This document shows positions 25,980 to 33,905 of a stretch of DNA of 64,000 nucleotides, one piece after another. The position numbers and the translations under genes were made by a program. This stretch comes from Actinospica sp035493475 (GTDB taxonomy: Bacteria; Actinomycetota; Actinomycetes; Streptomycetales; Catenulisporaceae): positions 21,934 to 85,933 of the forward strand of contig DATJIF010000183.1 in NCBI GenBank assembly GCA_035493475.1, in the 5' to 3' direction. The notes under the pieces are model-generated. The model saw nothing but the letters and a program-made list of their open reading frames with translations, did not search any database and was not told where the DNA came from. How positions within the stretch are numbered: position 1 is the first letter of the stretch; the number at the start of each line of letters is the position of its first letter.

Positions 25980-27221
25980 TCACAGTCGAACGACGACCAG
26001 CGCCGCGTCATCCGTAGCCCCCGCCGCTGGAAGCAGATCCACCAGCAGCGCGTCAGCCAAGGCCTCAGGCTCGACCATCCGATGCGCCGCCAAGGACGAA
26101 CTGAGCCGAGCCAGACCCACGTCGATGTCCTCGCCACGCCGCTCGATCAGCCCGTCGGTGTAGAGCACGAGGACGTCCCCCTCGTCGAACGTCCGCCGAG
26201 CCTGCGCACGCGGCAGATGCTCAGGACGCGTATCGAGCGGCGGATCCGTCGCCTGATCCAGGAACTCCACAGTTCCGTCCGCACGCGCGAGGGCGGGCGG
26301 CAGATGCCCGGCGCTGCTGTAGATCAGCGAATGGTCCGCCCAGTCGATGTATACGGACACCGCGGTAGTCGACTCCGCCCCCGGCACCGACCGCGCATAG
26401 AGGCCAAGCACCTCAAGCGACTGCGCAGGCCCGACGGCGGCACGCATCGCGGCACTCAGGGCACTGCGCAACTGCCCCATCACCCCGGCCGCCACCAGCC
26501 CGTGCCCCACTACGTCGCCCACCGCCACGGCCAGGCAACCCCCCGGCAGCTCGACTAGATCGAACCAGTCCCCCGCCACATTCAACGCGTCGAGCGCCGG
26601 CCGGTACCGCACCGCCGCATGGTGATAGCTCGCGATCCGCGGCGCAGGCAGCATCGCGTCCTGCAACGCGAGCGCAACCTCCCGCTCCCGAGCGTGCGCC
26701 AACCGCAGCCGCTCGTTGACCTCCTGCAACTCCCGCGCCCGCGTATAGAGCTCGGCCTCCAACACCCGAGCCCGATCCCCCTCAGCGTCCCCACGCGCAG
26801 CATCCCCACGTGCCCGAATGAGCTCGGTAACCTCCTCAACCCGATGCACAAGCAACACGACGTCCCCGGCCGCCGAGAACACCGGCACATTCACCGGGCT
26901 CCAGTAGTGCACCTGCCAAACCCCCGGCCGCTCATGCGACTCCACGTCGTACCGCTGCAACGCCATCGTGTCCCGCACCCCCTCCGCCAACACCCGCCGC
27001 AGCGACGCCTCCAGATTCTTAGCCCCCGTCGCATCCGGATCATGCGGATTGTCCGGAAACACCTCGAACACCGACCGCCCGATCAACTCCCCCCGCCCCC
27101 GCCCCGAGAACCGCAAAAAGTCCTCGTTGGCGTCCACATACACGAACTCCGGCGTCAGCAGCGCCACCATCCCCGGCAGCGCCTGGAACACCGCCCTGTA
27201 GTCGACGCCCGATTCGTTCAC
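25980..27221 (-). CDS. PAS domain-SpoIIE (PP2C-type) phosphatase
   Basis: About 413 aa. A PAS domain (YRAVFQALPGMVALLTPEFVYVDANEDFLRFSGRGRGELIGRSVFEVFPDNP) is followed by a coiled-coil helix (about residues 135-195) and a SpoIIE phosphatase domain with VAGDWFDLVEL, VAVGDVVGHGL, DVLVLYTDGLIERRGEDID and TDDAALVVVRL. Such proteins dephosphorylate anti-anti-sigma factors or similar partners in stress signalling. The start is uncertain: GTG 27221 fits the PAS boundary, but no strong ribosome site is visible and the frame is open to 27338. No partner gene is adjacent. Confidence 0.85.
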   Translation of the reverse strand: MNESGVDYRAVFQALPGMVALLTPEFVYVDANEDFLRFSGRGRGELIGRSVFEVFPDNPHDPDATGAKNLEASLRRVLAEGVRDTMALQRYDVESHERPGVWQVHYWSPVNVPVFSAAGDVVLLVHRVEEVTELIRARGDAARGDAEGDRARVLEAELYTRARELQEVNERLRLAHAREREVALALQDAMLPAPRIASYHHAAVRYRPALDALNVAGDWFDLVELPGGCLAVAVGDVVGHGLVAAGVMGQLRSALSAAMRAAVGPAQSLEVLGLYARSVPGAESTTAVSVYIDWADHSLIYSSAGHLPPALARADGTVEFLDQATDPPLDTRPEHLPRAQARRTFDEGDVLVLYTDGLIERRGEDIDVGLARLSSSLAAHRMVEPEALADALLVDLLPAAGATDDAALVVVRL

Positions 27222-27711
27222 ATCATTACAATAAGAGCGATTCGGCAAACCGGCATCGAAACCGCGGAGAACCCGCCCCCCAAGACCATAAGACCAGGTC
27301 ACAGCAGCCCAAGCGGTTACGGTGAGTGGCCACCCCACCTCTGTCGCCCACTACGCCCGTTCCTCGCCCCTCCGACCGGACGACTCAGAGAGCACAGGCG
27401 TGCGCTATCAGCCTACGGTTGGCCCGTTGTCTGGAGTGGAGCCTGGTCGGGGTGCTCTGTCGCTGCGCTCGGCCTGAGCTTTCGGGCATGGGGGTTCGAT
27501 GGGAAAAACGACATCGATGCGCTGGCTCGTGACGCACCATTGTGGACATTCCCCGGGAACCTCGCAGGCGGGCGATCCGTTGATCGGATAGGAGAATCTT
27601 GGGTCTGGCCAGCGTGGATGGTGATGTGTAATTTCACATCGTCCGCCGCGCCGACAAGATCCCGGTCCGAGCACTACGACAGAAAATCCCCCGAGGTTGG
27701 GGTGCTCTCCT

Positions 27712-27841
27712 CGCCTGGCAGGCGTAGCCCGGTAACCAGGGTTCTGCCGGGGCCGCAAACGGCGAAGCAAATATTTACACCAGCGTGAGCCGTCGCTGTT
27801 TGCGGCCCCGGCAGGTTCCTGGTCGCCTTCGGTGCCAGGCG
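27712..27841. repeat. Long nested inverted repeat (130 bp)
   Basis: Three nested pairs: CGCCTGGCA 27712-27720 with TGCCAGGCG 27833-27841; CCAGG 27736-27740 with CCTGG 27818-27822; and the 17-base CTGCCGGGGCCGCAAAC 27744-27760 with its exact complement at 27798-27814. The 37-nt loop contains an AT-rich AAATATTTA. It lies in the 950-bp gap 27222-28174, for which I see no convincing gene. A smaller hairpin (GATGTG-taattt-CACATC) is at about 27618-27635. It could be a terminator-like structure, a non-coding RNA or the remnant of a mobile element. Confidence 0.75.
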
Positions 27842-27920
27842 ACGCCGGCCCGCCGGAGGCGCCTTTTTGACGTTGACCTTTATCGTTTCCGGCGACCAGC
27901 GAAAAGTAAGCAGTACGGGA

Positions 27921-28072
27921 ACGCCGAAGGCTCGCGGACGTAGCGACTGAGGTACGAGGGAGCGTAGGTAGCGGGCCGAAGGCTTGGGGCGGGTGGGCGG
28001 GTGCCCGGACGTAGGAGTCGGCACGAAGCGAGGAACGAGCGCAGTGCCGGCGACGTAGGTAGGGCCGGTTGT
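27921..28072 (-). repeat. Dispersed repeat, copy C (minus orientation)
   Basis: Read on the minus strand: CCCTACCTACGTCGCC, hairpin CGGCAC (28049-28044) with GTGCCG (28024-28019) around a 19-nt loop differing at one base from copy A, then CTACGTCCGGGCA, CCCGCCCACCCGCCC and CGCTACGTCCGCG. The middle CTACTCAAG...GGGAGCC block of copy A is missing. It lies downstream of the chitinase terminator. Confidence 0.8.
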
Positions 28073-28120
28073 AAACCGCAAGCTGCCCACACGACGCCAG
28101 CACGGGACCACCGACCTCAG

Positions 28121-28158
28121 CTGAGGGGCTACCGCGCGGCGGTGCGGTAGCCCCTCAG
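28121..28158 (-). terminator. Perfect 15-bp stem terminator after the chitinase gene
   Basis: CTGAGGGGCTACCGC (28121-28135) pairs exactly with GCGGTAGCCCCTCAG (28144-28158) around an 8-nt loop, 17 bases beyond the chitinase stop on the minus strand. There is no clear T-run, as is usual in GC-rich actinobacteria. Confidence 0.8.
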
Positions 28159-28174
28159 CCTTGCTACGCGGGGA

Positions 28175-30256
28175 TCAGCTCGCGGTTAGCGAGAAGTCGT
28201 CTGCGTAGTAGGTGCCTTGGCCGTACCAACCGTGGACGTACAGGGTCAGTGAGGTCGAGGAGCCGGAACTGATGGTCATGGAGAGCTTCTGGTATCCGCT
28301 GGTGCTGGGGGTCCAGGTGTCGGTGCCGCCGGTTTGGCCGATGAAGACGTATGCACCGTCTACGTAGGCGCTGAAGGTGTATGTGGTGTTGGGGAGGACG
28401 GTGACCGTTTGGGTGCACTGTGCGTCGTCGGAGTTGTTCGCGGCGCCGGCTAGGGCGTGGCTGCCGGAGTGGGCTGGGGATGCGGTGACCGAGTCGGTGC
28501 TTGCGCAGGTCCAGCCGGAGAGGGTGCCGGTTTCGAAGCCGGGGTTGGTGATCAGGTTGCCGCCGCTGGGGCCGGTGGGAGTGCCAGTGCCGGTCGGCGT
28601 GCCTGTGCCCGTTCCGGTGCCGGTGGGGGTTCCGGAGGCGGTGGAGGTGGGGGTGCTGCTGGCGGTGGAGGTGGGGGTGGCCGAAGTCGTCGTGCCGCTG
28701 GCGCTGGAGGTGGGGGGTGCGGTCGGGCAGCTGGTCGCGGAGCCGTTGATGTCGGTCGCGGCGTCGTTGAAGAGGGTGGCGGCCGGGTCCAGGTCGTAGA
28801 GCGAGAACATCATCATGCCGCCGTAGCCGTTGCAGTGCACGTAGTCGGCTTCGGTCTGGATGGACTGGGGGGATTCGCCGCCGTAGAAGTTCGTGCCGTC
28901 ATAGAAGTAGGCCGAATCGGTGACGGGGTCCCAGTACGTGTCGGCCGAATTGGCGACGATGTTCGAGATCTCCTTGTACATCGCCACGCCCGGCACGTTG
29001 CCCGAGTCCGTCATGCCCGCGGATGGACCACTGGCTGTCTGGTACAGCCCGTGCTCCGATCCCGCGGACACGCCGGTCCAGCCACGATAGTAGAAGGGCA
29101 CGCCGATGGTGAGTTTGTTCGCCGGGAAGCCGCCGGTGATGCCGTATTGGGAGTCCCCCGTCGTCCAGGCCTTCATGGCGCCGTCGATGCTGTACGTCTC
29201 GTTCCCGGGCGCGATCTTGGGCTCGGGCGAGTTCGGGTTGGCGAACAGCGGGTTCTGCTCGTCGGTCGGGCCGGTCGCGTTCCAGGCGCCGTACATGTCG
29301 TAGGTCATGACGTCGCCGAAGGTCAGGTACTGCCCGATGCTGCTGGTCTGGATCTTGCTGATCTTGTCCTGGCCGGACGGCAGGGCGGCCGAGAGGTAGT
29401 ACGTCTTGCCGTTGCTCGCGCCCAGCGTGTTGAGCTGGCTGCGGAACTCGCCGAGCAGCGCGGTGTAGTCGGCGCCGTCGCTGGACGAGGTGATGTTGCC
29501 GACGTGGCCGCCGGTCGAGCCGGGGTACTCCCAGTCGATGTCGAAGCCGTCGAAGATGCCCGCCGCGGATCCGGTGCCGCCGTAGCAGGGCCCGTAGTCG
29601 CAGTCGGTCGGCAGGTTGCCGTTGATGAACATGTTGATGCACGAGGAGACGAACGACTGCCGGGAGGACGCCGTCGCCGCCATCGGGGAGAAGTACTTCG
29701 AGTAGGTCCAGCCGCCGATCGACAGCAGGATCTTCAGGTTCGGATACTTCGCCTTCAGTTCCCTGAGCTGGTTGAAGTTGCCGCCGATGGTCTGCGTGGA
29801 GGTGTCCGCCACGCCGTTGACGGCCTCGTTCGCCGGGAACGGCTTGCCGTAGTCGGCGTCCATGTCCTCGGCGCCGTCGCCCGCGTTCGGGTCGTTCTCG
29901 CCCGCCGGATCGGGGTCGGTGGCCTTCTCCGCCTCGAAGCAGCTGTACGGCGCGGTCGGGGTGATGTTCTCGAAGTCGTAGATCAGGTAGTTGAGCTTGC
30001 CCGCGATGCCCTCGGTGTCGAGGTTCTGGACGTAGAAGGCGTTCTGGTAGATGGACCACTGGTCGAAGTACGCGACCTTGATGCCGCCGGAGGTGGCCGC
30101 GGCGGGCACGGCGGCCCGTCCGGCGAGGTCGGCCGCGGTGGCCGGGCCGGCGGTCGCGGCGCCGGCCGCGATCAGGCCCATGGCGGCGAACGCGGCGCAG
30201 GCCGCGGCCGCCACCGCGGTGCGACCGCGGCTGAGCAGGGATGATCGTATTCGCAT
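28175..30256 (-). CDS. Secreted family 18 chitinase with C-terminal binding module
   Basis: A 693-aa exported chitinase. A signal peptide (residues 1 to about 42, Ala-rich, cut near ATAADLA) is followed by a GH18 barrel with ILLSIGGWTYSKYF and the catalytic DxxDxDxE motif (Asp236, Asp239, Asp241, Glu243 in FDGFDIDWEYP). A Ser/Thr/Pro/Gly linker (about 525-585) leads to a CBM4/9-like module (NLITNPGFETGTLSGW to the end). It hydrolyses chitin outside the cell. ATG 30256 has AGGAG five bases upstream. Two dre-like operators lie 110-150 bp upstream, so control by the DasR-like regulator of this window is likely; a strong terminator follows. Confidence 0.93.
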   Translation of the reverse strand: MRIRSSLLSRGRTAVAAAACAAFAAMGLIAAGAATAGPATAADLAGRAAVPAAATSGGIKVAYFDQWSIYQNAFYVQNLDTEGIAGKLNYLIYDFENITPTAPYSCFEAEKATDPDPAGENDPNAGDGAEDMDADYGKPFPANEAVNGVADTSTQTIGGNFNQLRELKAKYPNLKILLSIGGWTYSKYFSPMAATASSRQSFVSSCINMFINGNLPTDCDYGPCYGGTGSAAGIFDGFDIDWEYPGSTGGHVGNITSSSDGADYTALLGEFRSQLNTLGASNGKTYYLSAALPSGQDKISKIQTSSIGQYLTFGDVMTYDMYGAWNATGPTDEQNPLFANPNSPEPKIAPGNETYSIDGAMKAWTTGDSQYGITGGFPANKLTIGVPFYYRGWTGVSAGSEHGLYQTASGPSAGMTDSGNVPGVAMYKEISNIVANSADTYWDPVTDSAYFYDGTNFYGGESPQSIQTEADYVHCNGYGGMMMFSLYDLDPAATLFNDAATDINGSATSCPTAPPTSSASGTTTSATPTSTASSTPTSTASGTPTGTGTGTGTPTGTGTPTGPSGGNLITNPGFETGTLSGWTCASTDSVTASPAHSGSHALAGAANNSDDAQCTQTVTVLPNTTYTFSAYVDGAYVFIGQTGGTDTWTPSTSGYQKLSMTISSGSSTSLTLYVHGWYGQGTYYADDFSLTAS

Positions 30257-30367
30257 GATGCTCCTGGGTGCTGGATAGGGGTGGGTTATCCCGCAGCCCA
30301 GCGTCAGCGCGCGCCTTCGCGTTGGACTACTATCCGTGTACTGCGGTGCCGGAACCGCGTCAATACG

Positions 30368-30407
30368 ATGGACTAGACCAATGTCGGGTACATGGGTCTA
30401 GACCTGA
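30368..30407. promoter_or_regulatory. Two dre-like (DasR-type) operators before the chitinase
   Basis: ATGGACTAGACCAAT at 30368-30382 (11 of 12 core matches to TGGTCTAGACCA on the minus strand) and ATGGGTCTAGACCTGA at 30392-30407 (10 of 12 core matches, with a perfect GGTCTAGACC centre). Spacing between centres is about 24 bp. Paired repeats of this kind precede many streptomycete chitinase genes. Confidence 0.75.
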
Positions 30408-30464
30408 TGTCGCCGGATCCCCTTAACCCGCAGCTAAGCGCCGCATAAGCCTGCTGATTCGGAT

Positions 30465-31205
30465 CTACAGCGGCTTCGTCCAGGGAGCCGACGATCCCGC
30501 GAGCCGGAACGAGACCGCGCTCGCGCCCGCCAGCAGCACGAGGGCGATCAGCAGCGGCAGGGCGGCGTGGCCGTGCAGCACGAGCGCCGCGCCGACCAGC
30601 GCGCCGACGAACATCGCCAGCGCGGAGAGCGTGCGCCGCCCGATCTTGCCGCCGGAGCCGCCGGCCGCGCGGGTGTCGGAGGCCATCCCGGTGATCGTCA
30701 TCGTGAGCACGGTGGTCGTCAGGTCGGGCACGCCGAGGCTGCGGACGGCGGCGTTCTGCAGGCCCATCCCCAGGCCCAGCAACGCGACCAGCGTGTAGCG
30801 GATCCCGGTCGAGTACGGCGCGGAGGCGGCCTGCGCGACGACGTAGGCCGCGAGCACCAGCACGGTCTGCGCGATCAGGGCCAGCCGCAGCATCCGTCCA
30901 CGGTGGTCGCGGACCCGGTGCACGAGCCGTCCGCCGAGGAACGCGCCGACGGCGAAGGCCAGCAGCGCGGCGAGCGACGCGATGATCGAGAACCCGGCCG
31001 CCCCTCCCAGCGCGAAGCCGACGAAGACGACGTTACCCGTCATGTTCGCGACGAAGACGTGCCCGAGGTCGAGGTAGCTGAACGCGTCGACCAGTCCGGT
31101 GACGAGCGTCAGCATCAGCAGCATCGGAGGGAGTGGGCCGTGCCGGTCGCTCATGTCGGGCACGATCGTGGTCCAGGCATCCCGCAGTGTGCCGCGCATG
31201 ACCAC
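30465..31205 (-). CDS. DUF1275 (YoaK-family) membrane protein
   Basis: A 246-aa integral membrane protein with about six hydrophobic spans. Family motifs: LVTGLVDAFSYLDLGHVFVANMTGNVVFVGFAL near the N-terminus and GLGMGLQNAAVRSLGVPDLTTTVLTMTITGM in the second half. The function of the family is not established. Start is GTG 31205 (GGGAG four bases upstream) or ATG 31199. No operon partner; the 208-bp gap to the chitinase holds the dre-like sites. Confidence 0.88.
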   Translation of the reverse strand: MVMRGTLRDAWTTIVPDMSDRHGPLPPMLLMLTLVTGLVDAFSYLDLGHVFVANMTGNVVFVGFALGGAAGFSIIASLAALLAFAVGAFLGGRLVHRVRDHRGRMLRLALIAQTVLVLAAYVVAQAASAPYSTGIRYTLVALLGLGMGLQNAAVRSLGVPDLTTTVLTMTITGMASDTRAAGGSGGKIGRRTLSALAMFVGALVGAALVLHGHAALPLLIALVLLAGASAVSFRLAGSSAPWTKPL

Positions 31206-31304
31206 GCTGCTCCCATCACTCGAAACTACGACCTGGCGATTCCGCCGGGACTACCTACCAGGGTGGCGCCGACGGGGCGCGCGGTCCAACATATAGATCC
31301 GTTT

Positions 31305-32090
31305 TCAGCGATCTGTCAGAGCGATGGGTTCCTCGAACTTGGATGTGCGCAGTCGGCGGGAGAGGCCGAGGGCTGCCGTGCGCACGGCAGGTGCCAACTG
31401 GGCCGGGCTGAATCTGGCGCGCGGCACCGCGACCGAGAGTGCGGCGGCCGCCTGTCCGCTGCCGTCGAAGATCGGCGCGGCGATGCAACTGACGCCGAGG
31501 ACCGACTCCTGCTCCTCGTACGCGAGGCCGGACGCCTGGCACTGTTCGATCAGCGTCCGCATACGCTTGGGATCAGTGATCGAATAGTCGGTACGCTGCG
31601 GCAGCGGCTCGGCCAGCACCTCCTCGATGAGCGCGGGGTCCGCGAAGGCGAGCAGTGCCTTGCCGACTCCCGTGCAGGTCAGCGGCAACTGCCCGCCGAC
31701 GCGTGACGGTAGCGGCAGCGCGTCGTGGCCGTGGATGCGTTCAAGGTAGACGACGCTCCGCCCCTCGCGCACGCCGAGGTGCACGGTCTCCCCCGTCGCC
31801 GCGTAGAGGTCCTGGAGGAACGGCAGCGCCGTCTCGCGCAGGTCCAGGCGTCGCGGCACGAGGGATCCGAGCTCGAACAGCTTCCCGCCGAGCCGATAGC
31901 CGTCCGCGACGCGTTCCAACAAACCGAGGCGCACGAGGTCGGCCACGAGCCGGTGCGCGGTCGTCTTCTGCAGTCCGGCGCGCCGCGCGAGTTCGGACAG
32001 GCGGCACGGACCGTCGCCGGGGCCGAAGCAGTCGAGCAGGGCGACCGCCTTGTCCAGCATGTTCCCGGAGAGTGCGTTGTTCCGTGTCAC
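31305..32090 (-). CDS. IclR-family regulator
   Basis: A 261-aa regulator: an N-terminal winged helix (DKAVALLDCFGPGDGPCRLSELARRAGLQKTTAHRLVADLVRLGLLER) and an IclR effector domain with ETVHLGVREGRSVVYLERI and SVLGVSCIAAPIFDGSGQAAAALSVAVP. GTG 32090 lies inside a 21-bp palindrome, so ATG 32060 (MLDKAVALL) is a serious alternative start. Divergent from the mhpD-mhpF-mhpE operon, which it very probably controls, in line with MhpR and other IclR regulators of aromatic pathways. Confidence 0.9.
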   Translation of the reverse strand: MTRNNALSGNMLDKAVALLDCFGPGDGPCRLSELARRAGLQKTTAHRLVADLVRLGLLERVADGYRLGGKLFELGSLVPRRLDLRETALPFLQDLYAATGETVHLGVREGRSVVYLERIHGHDALPLPSRVGGQLPLTCTGVGKALLAFADPALIEEVLAEPLPQRTDYSITDPKRMRTLIEQCQASGLAYEEQESVLGVSCIAAPIFDGSGQAAAALSVAVPRARFSPAQLAPAVRTAALGLSRRLRTSKFEEPIALTDR

Positions 32091-32097
32091 GGAACAA
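32077..32097. promoter_or_regulatory. 21-bp palindromic operator (probable IclR site)
   Basis: An exact 10+1+10 palindrome: TTGTTCCGTG, central T, CACGGAACAA. It covers the possible GTG start of the IclR gene and ends four bases before the -35 box of the mhpD promoter. Confidence 0.75.
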
Positions 32098-32100
32098 TCT

Positions 32101-32137
32101 TTGCCGCACGCCGGGCGCCGCGTCTATACCTGGACAC
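32101..32137 (+). promoter_or_regulatory. mhpD promoter, probably leaderless
   Basis: TTGCCG (32101-32106) and TATACC (32125-32130) are spaced 18 bp. Only seven bases separate the -10 box from ATG 32138 and no ribosome site is present, so transcription likely starts at or next to the A of the start codon. Confidence 0.6.
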
Positions 32138-32959
32138 ATGTCCCGTGACCAGAATCCCGAACTTCCCGAGGTGGTGGCGGCCGCGCATGCCCTCGCCGAG
32201 GCCGCGCGTACCGGAGTGCCGTGTCCGCCGATCCGCGACCTGCTCGGCGCGCACGCCGACTCGGACGCGGTCGCCTACGCGGTGCAGCGGCTGACGATCG
32301 AGCACGCACTCGCCGCCGGACGCCGCATCGTGGGCCGCAAGATCGGGCTCACGTCGCAGGCCGTGCAGCGGCAACTCGGCGTTGACCGGCCCGATTTCGG
32401 CGCGCTGCTCGACGACATGCGGATTCCCGAGGGCGGCGAGGTGCCGTACGGCCGCCTGCTTCAGCCGAAGGTCGAAGCCGAGGTCGCGCTCGTCCTCGGG
32501 GAAGACCTGACGGAGGCCAAGCACACCGTGGAGGACGTGCTGCGCGCCGTCGACCACGTACGTCCGGCGCTGGAACTGGTCGACAGCCGTATCGCCGACT
32601 GGAAGATCACGTACACCGACACGGTCGCGGACAACGGCTCGTCGGGCTTGTTCGTGCTCGGTGAGGCGCAGGTCTCGCCGAACGACGTGGACGTGGCGCA
32701 GGTGCGGATGTCCCTGACACGGAACGGCGAGCAGGTCTCCACGGGCACCGGAGCCGACTGCCTGGGCAGCCCGCTGAACGCCGCCGTATGGCTCGCGGAC
32801 GCGCTCTCGGCCGTCGGCGAACCGCTGCGCGCGGGCGACGTGGTGCTCACCGGCGCGCTCGGTCCGATGTCCACGGCCGCGCCCGGCGACGTCTTCGAGG
32901 CGCAGATCAGCGAATTGGGTTCGGTGCGCGTGTCCTTCGCGCGGATAGGAGGCAAGTGA
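32138..32959 (+). CDS. mhpD: 2-keto-4-pentenoate hydratase
   Basis: Adds water to 2-hydroxypenta-2,4-dienoate to give 4-hydroxy-2-oxovalerate in meta-cleavage pathways. The 273-aa protein has VGRKIGLTSQAVQRQLGVDRPDFGALLDDM (about residues 64-93), the metal-binding PKVEAEVALVLGEDL (about 109-123) and VLTGALGPM near the end. ATG 32138 starts right at the predicted transcript start. First of three genes (hydratase, acetaldehyde dehydrogenase, aldolase) that convert the diene to pyruvate and acetyl-CoA. Confidence 0.92.
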   Translation: MSRDQNPELPEVVAAAHALAEAARTGVPCPPIRDLLGAHADSDAVAYAVQRLTIEHALAAGRRIVGRKIGLTSQAVQRQLGVDRPDFGALLDDMRIPEGGEVPYGRLLQPKVEAEVALVLGEDLTEAKHTVEDVLRAVDHVRPALELVDSRIADWKITYTDTVADNGSSGLFVLGEAQVSPNDVDVAQVRMSLTRNGEQVSTGTGADCLGSPLNAAVWLADALSAVGEPLRAGDVVLTGALGPMSTAAPGDVFEAQISELGSVRVSFARIGGK

Positions 32960-32960
32960 C

Positions 32961-33905
32961 GTGGCGACGAAAGTTGCGATCATCGGCTCGGGGAACATCG
33001 GCACCGACCTGATGATCAAGGTTCTGCGGCTCTCGGAGACGCTCGAGGTGGCCGCGATGGCGGGAATCGACGCGGACTCGGACGGCCTGGCCCGCGCGCG
33101 CCGCTTCAAGGTGGCGACGACGCACGAGGGCGTCGACGGCTTGATGCGGATGCCCGAGTTCGAGGACGTCGAGATCGTGTTCGACGCCACCTCGGCGGGC
33201 GCTCATCGCAGGCATCACGACCTGCTCGTCGGCACCGGACGTACGCTGATCGACCTCACCCCCGCCGCGATCGGACCGTACGTGATTCCGCCGGTGGACC
33301 TGGAGGAGCACCTCGGCGCCTCGAACGTCAACATGGTGACGTGCGGCGGCCAGGCGACGATCCCGATGGTGGCGGCCGTCTCCCGGGTCACGGATGTGCA
33401 CTATGCGGAGATCATCGCGTCCATCGCCTCCCGCTCGGCCGGTCCGGGCACGCGCGCGAACATCGACGAGTTCACCGAGACGACGTCCGACGCGATCGCG
33501 AAGGTGGGCGGGGCGCGGAAGGGCAAGGCGATCATCGTCCTCAACCCGGCCGATCCCCCGCTGATCATGCGCGACACCGTGTACTGCCTGGTCGGTGGCG
33601 TCGGTGACGTCGGCGGCGTCGATGAGGGCGCCATCCGGGATTCCGTCGCCGCGATGGAGCAGACGGTGCGCGAATACGTGCCCGGATACCGGCTCAAGCA
33701 GACCGTCCAGTTCGACCGCGTGGGCCAGGACGACCCGCTGCGGACTCTCGCCCCGGACGCGGCGGGCGAGCTGACGAAGGTCGGCATCTTCCTCGAGGTC
33801 GAGGGCGCCGCGCACTACCTCCCGGCGTACGCAGGCAACCTCGACATCATGACCTCGGCCGCCCTGCGCACGGCCGAGCGCATCGCCCAAGGAGTGAAGG
33901 TATGA
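32961..33905 (+). CDS. mhpF: Acetaldehyde dehydrogenase (acylating)
   Basis: Oxidises acetaldehyde with CoA and NAD to acetyl-CoA. The 314-aa protein starts with a Rossmann motif (VAIIGSGNIGTDLMIKVL), has the catalytic cysteine in NMVTCGGQATIP (about residue 128) and NPADPPLIMRDTVYCL. GTG 32961 follows AGGAGG and lies one base after the hydratase stop. Family enzymes form a channelling complex with the aldolase, whose ATG overlaps this stop. Confidence 0.94.
   Translation: MATKVAIIGSGNIGTDLMIKVLRLSETLEVAAMAGIDADSDGLARARRFKVATTHEGVDGLMRMPEFEDVEIVFDATSAGAHRRHHDLLVGTGRTLIDLTPAAIGPYVIPPVDLEEHLGASNVNMVTCGGQATIPMVAAVSRVTDVHYAEIIASIASRSAGPGTRANIDEFTETTSDAIAKVGGARKGKAIIVLNPADPPLIMRDTVYCLVGGVGDVGGVDEGAIRDSVAAMEQTVREYVPGYRLKQTVQFDRVGQDDPLRTLAPDAAGELTKVGIFLEVEGAAHYLPAYAGNLDIMTSAALRTAERIAQGVKV

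Noticed and set aside
27413..27637. Possible 74-aa minus-strand gene in the 27.2-28.2 kb gap
   Set aside because: Its start lies in a hairpin, there is no ribosome site, and the composition looks non-coding.
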